Source: Demequinaceae bacterium (GTDB taxonomy: Bacteria; Actinomycetota; Actinomycetes; Actinomycetales; Demequinaceae). From it: 64,000 nt of DNA. Positions 32,858-40,466 of the stretch are shown here, in pieces. The notes under the pieces are model-generated. The model did not search any database, was not told where the DNA came from, and worked only from the letters and a program-made list of their open reading frames with translations. A program made the position numbers and the translations under genes. Positions within the stretch are counted from its first letter, which is position 1; every line of letters begins with the position of its first letter. The stretch spans positions 62,001-126,000 of the forward strand of contig JAFGBM010000005.1 in assembly GCA_016933155.1 (NCBI GenBank). Reading direction: 5' to 3'.

Positions 32858-34311
32858 GGCTTCGAGGGAGGCGTCAACAGTACTTTGATGAGGGGAGCCA
32901 TGTGCTCCCACGCGGCGTGAACACCCGGGCCCTCGACGAACACGTCGGGTTCGTGGTTGATCCCGTTGAGGATCCACGCTGACTTGCTGTATTGCGCGGC
33001 CGTCTGCCCAGGCTGAGACAGGTTGTTCAGAACCGAGGTCATGTGCTTGTTCGTCGAGAAGTGGCCGCGGGCTTTGGTGATGCTGTCCATGAGCGTCGAG
33101 CCGGGCTTCAGAGGGTCCTTGAGGTCGCGGAAGTACTGCTTGATGGTGCACTCGAGGACGGAGCGTAGGTGGTCACCGGCCGCGTTGGGAAACCTGGTGA
33201 CATCGATCTCAGCCAACTCTTCGAACCGGCGCCGCAACCCGGGCGACTTCAATGCGCTGTAGTCGACCCCAGCAAGGTTCAGGTACGTGGCGGCGTCACC
33301 GCGCTTGGACCGCGGCTTCTTGCCTGAGGTTGCGCCACCTTGGCCCGTGTCGCTCCCGCCCGCAGATCCGGTCCCGGAGCCAGTCCCGGTACCGTCGGAC
33401 GGTTGCTCCTGCTCACCGCCACTTGCCCCTGGTGCCGGGTTCGTGGCTGAGGGCGCATTGCCGGCAAGGGCGGCAAGTTTCGCCACGTACTCGTTGTACT
33501 CCCTGGACTTCGTCTTGAGTATCGGCGTGCGGGTGTTGAGAATGCCAGCCTTCAAGTCGGCAATCAGGCGCCTGACGACGCGAAGCGCACCGCCTGAGAG
33601 TTTGCGGTTCTTCAGCATCCCATCGGAGTCGTGATCGAGCCCCGCGAGGGCACGGATGGCGGGTTTGCGGTACACGTACTCAAGAGATGAAATCTTGAAG
33701 TCGCTGCTGTGCACGAAGGTGTTCAAGTCGTCGTCGCCGAGGTCAGTCTTCCGCAGAAGCTCGAGGACCTCGCCCATCACAATGAAGCGCTGGATTTGGG
33801 AGGCTTCGGCAGGGTACTCGTCCTTGAGGTCAGACAGCGACGTACCGGGCCCCAATTGGGCGTGGAAGAAGATCGCCTGTTGATCCCGATCCCAGCTCTT
33901 CTTGTTCAAACCGATGTGCAGGCGCGCCAACAGGGGCTGTGCGGCCTCACGCGTCGGTGCCACCATCACACGAATCGTTGTGGGGACCACGGCGGTGCTG
34001 TACTTGGCCACGAGGCGCTCAAGTTCCTTCGTTCGCGCCGGGACAGACGTCGGATCGGTCAACCCCTTGAGCGCGGCAACACGTCGGTTGCCCTCCAAGA
34101 CCGCGAACTTCGCGCCCACCTTGACGACGACGGGAATCTCATTGTCGATGTAACCGTCGCGCAAGAAACTGTGGGCAAGGTCCATCACTTCGTCGGCGGC
34201 GTACAGGTACTTCAGTGCTGCCGCTTCCTTGAGCGTCTCTTCGCGGATGCGCGCGTTATGGAGGTCGAGTTGCAGGTCCTCAACCTTCACTTCCTCGATG
34301 GGCCACACCAT
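32854..34311 (-). CDS. ParB/Srx-domain protein with long C-terminal region
   Basis: A 485-residue protein. Residues 1–140 form a ParB-like N-terminal domain with the nucleotide-binding box FAVLEGNRRVAALKGL (Glu73–Arg77). The middle is helical (LGPGTSLSDLKDEYPAEASQ), then comes a low-complexity Gly/Ser/Thr linker with basic KKPRSKRG at about 305–350, then a helical C-terminal domain with RSVLECTIKQYFRDLKD and SAWILNGINHEPDVFV. ParB-box proteins act as CTP switches in plasmid partition, but many defence-island versions exist; this one has no ParA partner. GGAG lies 7 bases before ATG 34311. The C-terminal part resembles helical HEPN-like regions, but no RxxxxH motif is seen. Confidence 0.72.
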   Translation of the reverse strand: MVWPIEEVKVEDLQLDLHNARIREETLKEAAALKYLYAADEVMDLAHSFLRDGYIDNEIPVVVKVGAKFAVLEGNRRVAALKGLTDPTSVPARTKELERLVAKYSTAVVPTTIRVMVAPTREAAQPLLARLHIGLNKKSWDRDQQAIFFHAQLGPGTSLSDLKDEYPAEASQIQRFIVMGEVLELLRKTDLGDDDLNTFVHSSDFKISSLEYVYRKPAIRALAGLDHDSDGMLKNRKLSGGALRVVRRLIADLKAGILNTRTPILKTKSREYNEYVAKLAALAGNAPSATNPAPGASGGEQEQPSDGTGTGSGTGSAGGSDTGQGGATSGKKPRSKRGDAATYLNLAGVDYSALKSPGLRRRFEELAEIDVTRFPNAAGDHLRSVLECTIKQYFRDLKDPLKPGSTLMDSITKARGHFSTNKHMTSVLNNLSQPGQTAAQYSKSAWILNGINHEPDVFVEGPGVHAAWEHMAPLIKVLLTPPSKP

Positions 34312-34344
34312 GGTCGCTCCAAGTCGCCTAGTAGCACGGCCCCC

Positions 34345-34390
34345 GAGCAAACAAGAGCCGCAACGCACTGCGGGGGCCACCGTGCGGCTC
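34345..34390 (-). terminator. Hairpin with T-rich tail after the transposase gene
   Basis: Read on the minus strand, GAGCCGC (34390–34384) pairs with GCGGCTC (34361–34355) and is followed by TTGTTTGCTC. This looks like an intrinsic terminator about 110 bases after the transposase stop and just upstream of the ParB-like gene, separating transposase transcription from the cargo. Confidence 0.55.
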
Positions 34391-34503
34391 CCCCACGAGC
34401 GTATCGAGAAGGCGCCATCCGCGCAGGGTGACGGACCCTCGCACCGACAGCACTAGTAACGTCGGGCTCCGCGCGTTCGCTTGCGGTCGCGGTACGGAAC
34501 CAG

Positions 34504-35496
34504 TCAGGCGACACCGGGAATCGGCCGGTACGTGAGACGGCGGCCGTCGACGTTGTTGATGAGCATCCGCAAACGTTCACTGTCACTCTTGCGGCAGTTC
34601 GTGGCCAGCCACGCGAATTGCTCCAAGTAGCGGTCCAAGTGCCACAGGGACACGTGATGGTGGGTGCCATCGAGTGACCGCTTGAGTTGGGAGAAGAACC
34701 CTTCGGCGGCGTTCGTCGTCGCCCCACCGCGCACCTTGTACTGACCCGCTTTGTGGTTCACGGCTTCGTGGTCGGCGAACTCGGGGGCGAGTTGCCGGTA
34801 GTAACCTGCCGAGTCGGTCCACAAGTGGGTGTTCGGCACGTCAATGTGACGTCCGAGTTGACGACGGAGGTTCTTGCCCGTGACGTCCACGATGCTCATG
34901 GCCCGAACCTCACGGGTCTCATGGTGCACCAACGCCAACACGGGGATCTTGTCCGTCCCACCGAAGGGCCCGCGTGGCTTCACCCGAGGGCCTGACCGGT
35001 GACGGTTCTTCGGATCCCCACCGATCCATGTCTCATCCGCGATCACCGTCCTCCGAAGCAAGCCCGCGACGGGTTCTCGTTTCATCGCTTCCCGAATCCT
35101 GTGGAGCATGTGCCACGCCGACTCGTTCGTGATCCCGTACTTGCGGGACACCTCCCACGCTGACACGCCGTTCTTCGCCGAACACATGTCGAAGATCACG
35201 AGGACCCATGTGCGCAACGGAATCCGCGTCCCATGGAAGATCGTGTTCGTCAGCACCGAGAACTGCCTCCTGCACGACGCGCACTTCCACAGACGCCGCT
35301 CCGTCCTCGAACCCGTGCGAGTTCTCCGAGTCTCACCATTCGCCGGCTTCAAGAAGTAGAACTTCCCCACCACCCCACACAACGGGCACGCCTGCGGTTC
35401 CCCACCCCAACGCAACTCCTCCAGGAAACGGTAAGCGTCGGCCTCCGTCTTCAGACGAGCCGCCAACTTCGGGACCGAGAACTCCTGCTTCTCCAT
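34504..35496 (-). CDS. IS1595-family (ISXO2-like) transposase
   Basis: A 330-residue DDE transposase. It begins with a zinc ribbon (CPLC at 37–40 and CASC at 72–75), then the catalytic core with first Asp154 in VIADETWIGG, second Asp228 in LWTDSAGYY, and Glu265 in the TTNAAEGFFSQLKR motif that marks the ISXO2/IS1595 group. All residues and the full length are present, so it should be active. Start is ATG 35496, with a weak GAAGG site; ATG 35520 would add eight residues and sit exactly at the internal terminal-repeat-like sequence. It is the only transposase in the element. Confidence 0.93.
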   Translation of the reverse strand: MEKQEFSVPKLAARLKTEADAYRFLEELRWGGEPQACPLCGVVGKFYFLKPANGETRRTRTGSRTERRLWKCASCRRQFSVLTNTIFHGTRIPLRTWVLVIFDMCSAKNGVSAWEVSRKYGITNESAWHMLHRIREAMKREPVAGLLRRTVIADETWIGGDPKNRHRSGPRVKPRGPFGGTDKIPVLALVHHETREVRAMSIVDVTGKNLRRQLGRHIDVPNTHLWTDSAGYYRQLAPEFADHEAVNHKAGQYKVRGGATTNAAEGFFSQLKRSLDGTHHHVSLWHLDRYLEQFAWLATNCRKSDSERLRMLINNVDGRRLTYRPIPGVA

Positions 35497-35519
35497 ACCT
35501 TCATTGTCCCAAGAATCCA

Positions 35520-35544
35520 TGGGTGTGTCAATCCGCAGTCCGAT
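35520..35544 (+). repeat. Degenerate third copy of the terminal repeat at the transposase 5' end
   Basis: These 25 bases start TGGGTGTGTCA, the same 11 bases that open the inner end of the right terminal repeat, and match it at 17 of 25 positions in the same orientation. It covers the possible alternative start codon of the transposase. It could be an older right end of the element or a site where the transposase controls its own promoter. Confidence 0.7.
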
Positions 35545-35647
35545 GATCCTTGACCTGACTGGCGGGGCACGGAAAAGACCATCGTGGCCCGACCGCCGGG
35601 CCCTCTTCTCATAGCCCGCGCCCCACCCTTCGCCGGGAGTTGCCCTC

Positions 35648-35830
35648 CTACACCATCTCGCCGAGGCCCTTCTCTCCCGTGTTGCTGCCACACTTCGCGT
35701 TCGGGCACTTCCGGTCCCACACGACCGGGGCGGGGCCACCCGCGAGCGGACGCTCGGCTGGCAGACTCCGGCGGATCTTCTTCACGCCGTCGGAACCGCA
35801 AATACGACAGGGGCCTTCGTAGTCGTCCAT
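35648..35830 (-). CDS. Small zinc-ribbon protein at the right transposon end
   Basis: A 60-residue protein, MDDYEGPCRICGSDGVKKIR at its start and CPNAKCGSN near its end. CxxC plus CxxxxC suggests a single structural zinc ribbon. An AAAGGAC sequence lies 7 bases before the ATG at 35830, and the frame is free of stops at host-like codon use, so it looks real. It sits between the internal repeat copy and TIR-R and is transcribed toward the transposase. Function unknown; small zinc proteins of this type are frequent on mobile elements. Confidence 0.6.
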   Translation of the reverse strand: MDDYEGPCRICGSDGVKKIRRSLPAERPLAGGPAPVVWDRKCPNAKCGSNTGEKGLGEMV

Positions 35831-35880
35831 CGCCTTGTCCTTTCGTTGGCACCCTCATCCTTACACCCAATCCCGACACG

Positions 35881-35905
35881 TGGGTGTGTCATCCCGCTAA
35901 TCGCC
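35881..35905 (-). repeat. Right terminal inverted repeat of the transposon (TIR-R)
   Basis: Exact reverse complement of TIR-L (24447–24471) over 25 bases, starting TGGGTGTGTCATCCCGC and ending in TAATCGCC directly before the target duplication. Confidence 0.95.
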
Positions 35906-35913
35906 GATTTGTC
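35906..35913. repeat. Right copy of 8-bp target site duplication (GATTTGTC)
   Basis: Same GATTTGTC as at 24439–24446, directly outside TIR-R. Joining 24446 to 35914 restores an uninterrupted intergenic sequence between the DUF6459 gene and the RWNDLFGDLE gene. Confidence 0.9.
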
Positions 35914-35962
35914 GAGTCGAATGGGGATGCTGTGGACAACCAAGGTCCCGTACCGTGGGGTT

Positions 35963-36475
35963 GTGCGGTGGAACGACTTGTTCGGTGACCTCGAAGGTCA
36001 GTTCGCCTCAGCCGTCAGCCAGGAGTTTGCGGTCGAGGTCGCGGAACTCACGGTTGCGGAACGGGCGTCGGTCGAATTGGCGGCGCGGCTTCGGGCCGTC
36101 GGATCGGACCAGGTCGTCGTTCACCTCGCTGGCGGTTCGGTGCTTCGGGGTGTGGTTTCGGACGTCACTCCGACCTGGATCCTGATGCGTGAGGGTAGAC
36201 GCGAACACCTCGTGCCCCTGACGGCGATCGCGGCTGTGGTCGGGGCGCCGGATCGTTCCCTGCCTTGGAGCGAGGTCGAACGCCGCCTCTCCCTCGGGCA
36301 CGCGCTTCGCGTCTTGGCGGACGCCGGTGTTCGGGTCGTCATCGAGACTCAAGGGAGCGAGTTTCGGGGAGTGATCTCAGCCGTCGGCGCCGATCATTGC
36401 GATGTCCTGCCGGATTCGGGATCGGATCGGGTGTCCGTGCCATTCTCCGCGGTCAGGCGGGTGACGTCCGCCTAA
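35963..36475 (+). CDS. Actinobacterial RW(D/N)DLFGDLE-type conserved protein
   Basis: A 170-residue soluble protein beginning VRWNDLFGDLEGQFASAVSQ, a start shared by a family found near secA in actinobacteria. Two similar beta-rich segments follow (VVHLAGGSVLRGVVSDVTPT and VVIETQGSEFRGVISAVGAD), each likely a small barrel. Function unknown. GTG at 35963 was chosen; the open frame extends left into the transposon end and cannot be native. Before the insertion this gene and the DUF6459 gene were divergent neighbours with about 175 bases between them. Confidence 0.75.
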   Translation: MRWNDLFGDLEGQFASAVSQEFAVEVAELTVAERASVELAARLRAVGSDQVVVHLAGGSVLRGVVSDVTPTWILMREGRREHLVPLTAIAAVVGAPDRSLPWSEVERRLSLGHALRVLADAGVRVVIETQGSEFRGVISAVGADHCDVLPDSGSDRVSVPFSAVRRVTSA

Positions 36476-36493
36476 ACGCGCCGTCCCCGATCA

Positions 36494-36700
36494 TCAGCGT
36501 TCGACCTCCGCCCGGGAGCGGGTCGCCTCATATTGCCTCTGGATGTAGGCCTCGAGTTCCGACGCCTCGACCCGCCAGGTGTTCCGACCGCCGATCTGGA
36601 TCGCGGGCAACTCTCCCGAACGTACGAGCGCATAAGCCTGAGCCGACTTGATATTCAGGGCCTCTTGGACATCGGCGAGCGTCAGGAATCGGGCTTCCAT
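36494..36700 (-). CDS. Excisionase-family (MerR-like HTH) DNA-binding protein
   Basis: A 68-residue protein with a single helix-turn-helix domain: FLTLADVQEALNIKSAQAYA, LVRSGELPAIQIGG, TWRVEASELEAYIQRQY. This is the pattern of excisionase/AlpA/BldC-type small DNA binders. The gene has a conserved-looking place convergent with the RWNDLFGDLE gene and upstream of the pilus-like genes in actinobacteria, so it is probably a chromosomal regulator and not part of the transposon. Confidence 0.8.
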   Translation of the reverse strand: MEARFLTLADVQEALNIKSAQAYALVRSGELPAIQIGGRNTWRVEASELEAYIQRQYEATRSRAEVER

Positions 36701-36808
36701 GTTCACCAGTCTCCCATGACGAGGTTGAAGGTCCCGGTTATCCACACCCGTCTGCGGGACCCGCCGCACTCGGGCAATATGGCCTCCAAGCGACCGAAGG
36801 AGGTCCCC

Positions 36809-37432
36809 ATGAATCCGGCATCCGGTCCCATCGCCGGGCGTCTCACCAGGCCTGGATGGACGGACCCACGCCTCATCGTCGGGCTGCTCCTCATCGTCCT
36901 GTCCGTTTGGGGAACGACGCTCGTTGTCTCTCGCGCAGACCGCACCGAGCCGTTCCTCGTGGCCAAGGGAACGCTGACACCCGGAACCGTCTTGAGCGAT
37001 AGCAACGTCCTGGTGTCGAACGTCAGGATCGGAGACGGGTATATCCCGGCGGACGATGCCCCGTGGGGTGCGGTGGTGACCCGCACCATTTCCCCCGGAG
37101 AACTCATTCCCCAGTCGGCCGTCTCAGGATCTGACGAGTTCGACTTGCGGCCCGTGGCGGTGGAAAGCGCCCTTCCGCTCGCCGCGGGAATCGTACCCGG
37201 CGCCATCGTCGACGTCTGGTTGACGAGAGAGGGGCTCATGGGAACCGAGTCCGTCCTCGTGGCATCGGGGCTCGTCATCGATCAGGTCGATCAAGGCTCC
37301 GGATCCTTCTCCCAGGGCGCGGAGACCGTCTATGTATTGGTCCCCGCAAGGGACGTCGGAGATTTCCTGGCCACCCTCGCAGAGGAAGGGGAGGTTGTGG
37401 TGGTGGGCATACCCGGCGGGGGAGGGACGTGA
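36809..37432 (+). CDS. SAF-domain (CpaB/RcpC-like) membrane-anchored protein
   Basis: A 207-residue protein with one N-terminal membrane helix (LIVGLLLIVLSVWGTTLVVS, about residues 24–43) and an extracytoplasmic SAF domain (about 50–115: LVAKGTLTPGTVLSDSNVLV…RTISPGELIPQSAV). CpaB/RcpC proteins of this type belong to Flp/Tad pilus assembly. A perfect AAGGAGGT lies 4 bases before the ATG at 36809, which decides against the earlier ATG at 36779. GTGA overlap with the CpaE-like gene. Confidence 0.8.
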   Translation: MNPASGPIAGRLTRPGWTDPRLIVGLLLIVLSVWGTTLVVSRADRTEPFLVAKGTLTPGTVLSDSNVLVSNVRIGDGYIPADDAPWGAVVTRTISPGELIPQSAVSGSDEFDLRPVAVESALPLAAGIVPGAIVDVWLTREGLMGTESVLVASGLVIDQVDQGSGSFSQGAETVYVLVPARDVGDFLATLAEEGEVVVVGIPGGGGT

Positions 37433-38655
37433 CGACTGCCGTCATCCTCGCCGTTCGGGGGACGGGGGAGGCCGCTCTCGCGAAAGCCATCGAGGCTCAG
37501 GCGGATCTCGTCGTCGCGAGGCGGTGCGCCGATCTCGTCGAGGCCGTGGCAGCCGCGGCTGCGGGCGTGGGCGGGGTGGTCGTCATCCACGATCAGCCTC
37601 GGCTGGACCGCGCGATTGTCCGGTCCCTGACCCGGCACAACGTGGCCGTCATCGGAATCCCTTCGGGTCCGGACGAGGCGAAGCGATGGCTCTCCCTCGG
37701 GGTCGGGACCGTCACCTCAGTCGGGGCCGGGGTCGACGAGGTCGTCGCGGCCGTTATGGAATCCATCAGCGAACCACTCGATGAGCCCGACTCCCCGTCA
37801 ATACACAAGGAACGGGGAGGCGGAACGGTCGTGGCGGTGTGGGGTCCGACGGGTGCCCCCGGAAGGACGACCTTGGCGGTCAACTTGGCCTCCGAGATGA
37901 CTCGCCTTGCCGGCTCCGTCATTCTGCTCGACGCCGATACCTATGGAGGGGCCGTCTCTCAGGCCCTGGGTATGCTCGACGAAGCTCCTGGGATCGCGGC
38001 GGTTGCCCGGATCGCCCTTGACGGCGGCCCTCTCAGCGACGCCATTCGTCGGCACTCCCTCGAGGTGCAGCCGGGGCTCAGAGTTCTCAGCGGAATGTCT
38101 CAGGCGTCCCGCTGGAGGGAACTGCCATCGGCGGCGGTCGAGCCCATTCTTGCTGCCGTTCGGTTCGAGGCCGCGGTATCGATCGTGGATTGCGGCTTCG
38201 GCATCGAGGGCGGGGACTCCAAGTCCGGGGGTGCAGGCCGGGACGACGCCACCCTCTCGGTTCTGTCCGGCGCTGACCTGATCGTGGTGATCGGTTCGGC
38301 CGATCCCCTGGGGATCCAGAGGCTTGTGCGTTCGCTGGGTGACTTGGCCGATGGACCGGCAGGCCCGATTCCGAGAAAGGTCGTGGTGAACAGGGTGAGG
38401 GCCTCGGTCTGTGGGGCGAGGCCTGCCCAGGCCGTTGGGGATGCACTCGCCCGTTACGCGGGTGTTCGGGAGGCCTGGGCCATTCCCGATGATCCGAAGG
38501 CCTGCGACGCTGCGACCCTTGCCGGGCAGACCCTTTCCGAGCGGGCGCCCCGCTCCCCCGTGCGGAAAGCCGTCGAGGCGCTCGCCAGAACGGTGTGGGA
38601 AGAGGCGACGGCCGGACGAACCGAGGAGGCGGCCGCAGTCCTGCTGGGGGCCTAG
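37429..38655 (+). CDS. CpaE-like P-loop ATPase
   Basis: A 408-residue cytosolic protein. The first 120 residues resemble a degenerate receiver domain, then comes a MinD/ParA-type ATPase with the deviant Walker A WGPTGAPGRTTLAVNLA, followed by VILLDADTYGGAVSQALGM and a later DLIVVIGSADPLG. CpaE proteins place pilus machines at cell poles. Together with the SAF protein it suggests a Tad-like function, but no CpaF, TadB/C or pilin gene is in this window; such two-gene remnants are common in actinobacteria. Ends overlapping the convergent hisN by four bases. Confidence 0.78.
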   Translation: MTTAVILAVRGTGEAALAKAIEAQADLVVARRCADLVEAVAAAAAGVGGVVVIHDQPRLDRAIVRSLTRHNVAVIGIPSGPDEAKRWLSLGVGTVTSVGAGVDEVVAAVMESISEPLDEPDSPSIHKERGGGTVVAVWGPTGAPGRTTLAVNLASEMTRLAGSVILLDADTYGGAVSQALGMLDEAPGIAAVARIALDGGPLSDAIRRHSLEVQPGLRVLSGMSQASRWRELPSAAVEPILAAVRFEAAVSIVDCGFGIEGGDSKSGGAGRDDATLSVLSGADLIVVIGSADPLGIQRLVRSLGDLADGPAGPIPRKVVVNRVRASVCGARPAQAVGDALARYAGVREAWAIPDDPKACDAATLAGQTLSERAPRSPVRKAVEALARTVWEEATAGRTEEAAAVLLGA

Positions 38656-39455
38656 ACGGCCCCGGGCAGATCTTGCCCGAGGAGCCTGAGCACGTCGTCG
38701 TGCAGAACCCCGTTTGTCGCTAGGGCGTCGACCCCGAAGGGGCCCCTCACCCCGGCAAGGGAGGTGAACCGCCCCCCGGCCTCTTCGACGATGGGCACGA
38801 GCGCGGCCATGTCGTACAACTCGAGGCTGGGCTCGGTCGCCGCCTCCACGACGCCCTCGGCGACGAGCATGTAGCTCCAGAAGTCGCCGAACGCCCGGGT
38901 TCGCCACATCTTCCGCTGAAGGTCGAGGAATCGGTTGAGGCTCCCTGCCGCCTCCCACCCCGTGAGGTCGGAGTAGGACAGGGTCGCCTCCGAGAGGCTC
39001 TCGATCCCCGAGACCCGGAGGCGCTTGGCGTTCTTACGGTTCCGGCCCTTCCACGCCCCATCCCCGCGGGAGGCGAACCACCTCTCGCCGAGGGCGGGGG
39101 CGCTCACCACGCCCATGACGGGGTCGCCCTCGACGAGGAGGGCGATGAGGGTGGCCCACACCGGGATGCCCCGGATGAAGTTCTTCGTCCCGTCGACCGG
39201 GTCGATGACCCACTGGCGCGGGCCGCCGCCCTTGGTGCCGAACTCCTCCCCATAGACGGAGTCATCGGGCAGGGTCTTCTCGAGGAGCGTGCGGATCAGG
39301 TCCTCGGCCGTGCGGTCGATCTCGGTGACGGGGGTCAGGTCCGGTTTCGTCTCCACCCGGATGGACGCGTTGCCAAATCCGGCGAGCGTGAGGGCGTCGA
39401 CCTCGTCGGCCAGGCTGAGGGCGAGGGAAAGGTCGTCGGCGTAGGGCCCGGTCAT
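38652..39455 (-). CDS. hisN: Histidinol-phosphatase (inositol monophosphatase family)
   Basis: A 267-residue Mg-dependent phosphatase. Metal ligands lie in VYGEEFG, in WVIDPVDGTKNF and in the C-terminal LYDMAALVPIVEEAGG, as in the inositol monophosphatase superfamily. The sequence and the hisN–rsgA–aroA order match the actinobacterial histidinol-phosphate phosphatase that completes histidine synthesis. A role on another sugar phosphate cannot be excluded from sequence. ATG start at 39455, ten bases after the stop of rsgA. Confidence 0.88.
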   Translation of the reverse strand: MTGPYADDLSLALSLADEVDALTLAGFGNASIRVETKPDLTPVTEIDRTAEDLIRTLLEKTLPDDSVYGEEFGTKGGGPRQWVIDPVDGTKNFIRGIPVWATLIALLVEGDPVMGVVSAPALGERWFASRGDGAWKGRNRKNAKRLRVSGIESLSEATLSYSDLTGWEAAGSLNRFLDLQRKMWRTRAFGDFWSYMLVAEGVVEAATEPSLELYDMAALVPIVEEAGGRFTSLAGVRGPFGVDALATNGVLHDDVLRLLGQDLPGAV

Positions 39456-39464
39456 GCCTCAACG

Positions 39465-40466
39465 CTACAGGGGTTCGGCCCCGATGCGGCTGGCCAGGAG
39501 CCTCCGGATGGATTCGAGGCGCGATCGCCGCTCGGCGGTGTCGGCCCAGGCGTCCAACAGGCATCCATCGCCGTCCCCGAGGTGGGGGCACCCACGGGCG
39601 CAGGCCGTCGCGGCTTCCGCGACGTCGGGGAACGCCGCTAGGAGGTGCTCGGTCTTGACGTGGCCCAGCCCGAACGTCCGTACCCCCGGCGTGTCGATGA
39701 TCCAGCCCGCCCCCGGCAGGCGCAGGGCGACGGCGGAGGAGGAGGTGTGCCGTCCCCGCCCGGTCACCTCGTTCACCCCCCCGGTCGCACGGTCGGATCC
39801 CGGAACGAGGGCGTTGACGAGGGTCGACTTGCCGACGCCAGAGGATCCGATGAGGACGGTCGTGCCACCCGAGAGTGCCTCCCGGAGGGCGGGAAGCCCA
39901 CCGATCTCCCCCTTCTTGAGCCCCGTGTCGACGACAGCGACGCCCAGGGGCTCATACGCTTCCCGGAGGGGGGAGGGGTCCTCGAGGTCGGTCTTGGTGA
40001 GCACGAGGAGGCCCTCCATCCCGGCGTCGAAGGCGGCCACGAGGCACCGGTCGATCAGGCGTCGGTTCGGCTCCGGCTCCGCGAGCGAGGCGACGATTCC
40101 CAGTTGGGTGGCATTCGCCACGACGACCCGCTCGGTGGGGTCGGAGTCGTCGGCGCTCCGGCGAAGGACGCTGGTGCGTTTTTTTCGGCCGACGATCCGG
40201 GCCAGGGTTCCGGGATCCCCGCTCACGTCCCCGACGACGCGGACCCGGTCGCCCACGACGATCGCCCGCTTGCCCAACTCGCGCGCCTGAACCGCCGTCA
40301 CCTCGACATCGTCCTCCCCGACCCCATGGATGAGGTACCGGCCCCGGTCGACGGCGACGACCCAGCCGTCGAGGGCATCCGTGTGCTCGGGGCGCCTTTT
40401 TGAACGCGGGCGTGATCCGCGAGGATTCGGCCGAATCCTGGCGTCGGACTCGTCGAAGCGCCTCAA
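39465..40466 (-). CDS. rsgA: Ribosome small-subunit-dependent GTPase RsgA
   Basis: A 333-residue circularly permuted GTPase that helps late maturation of the 30S subunit. After an OB-fold domain (DGWVVAVDRGRYLIHGVGED…) it has the permuted GTPase motifs: G4 LTKTDLEDP, G1 GSSGVGKST, G3 DTPG, and a zinc knuckle C-terminal domain with C…CPHLGDGDGC. The start is the TTG at 40466 (LRRFDESDARIRPNPRGSR matches actinobacterial relatives), overlapping the aroA stop, with GGAG just upstream. The long open frame beyond that lies inside aroA. Confidence 0.9.
   Translation of the reverse strand: MRRFDESDARIRPNPRGSRPRSKRRPEHTDALDGWVVAVDRGRYLIHGVGEDDVEVTAVQARELGKRAIVVGDRVRVVGDVSGDPGTLARIVGRKKRTSVLRRSADDSDPTERVVVANATQLGIVASLAEPEPNRRLIDRCLVAAFDAGMEGLLVLTKTDLEDPSPLREAYEPLGVAVVDTGLKKGEIGGLPALREALSGGTTVLIGSSGVGKSTLVNALVPGSDRATGGVNEVTGRGRHTSSSAVALRLPGAGWIIDTPGVRTFGLGHVKTEHLLAAFPDVAEAATACARGCPHLGDGDGCLLDAWADTAERRSRLESIRRLLASRIGAEPL

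Larger units (their letters stand above)
24447..35905. mobile_element. 11.46-kb IS1595-family transposon carrying a defence/maintenance cargo
   Basis: The element is bounded by perfect 25-bp inverted repeats (24447–24471 and 35881–35905), which begin GGCGATTAGCGGGATG, and is flanked by an identical 8-bp duplication. It encodes one IS1595-family transposase near the right end and about a dozen other genes, including toxin-antitoxin-like, restriction-modification, HNH, Dam and ParB-like functions. Perfect termini, perfect duplication and an intact transposase suggest recent insertion and possible activity. IS1595-family elements with passenger genes are known; a cargo of this size and content is unusual. 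Insertion is between the DUF6459 gene and a gene transcribed the other way, so no host reading frame was broken. Confidence 0.92.

Noticed and set aside
34411-34438. GGCG…TGAC..ACCC, a possible degraded left terminal repeat beside the transposase gene
   Set aside because: Only the outer blocks match and the spacing is 4 bases longer than in TIR-L; could be chance in this sequence.
36738-36748. TTATCCACA, a consensus DnaA box
   Set aside because: A single copy (with one near match at 35932–35941); no cluster, no AT-rich region and no dnaA or dnaN gene, so not an origin.
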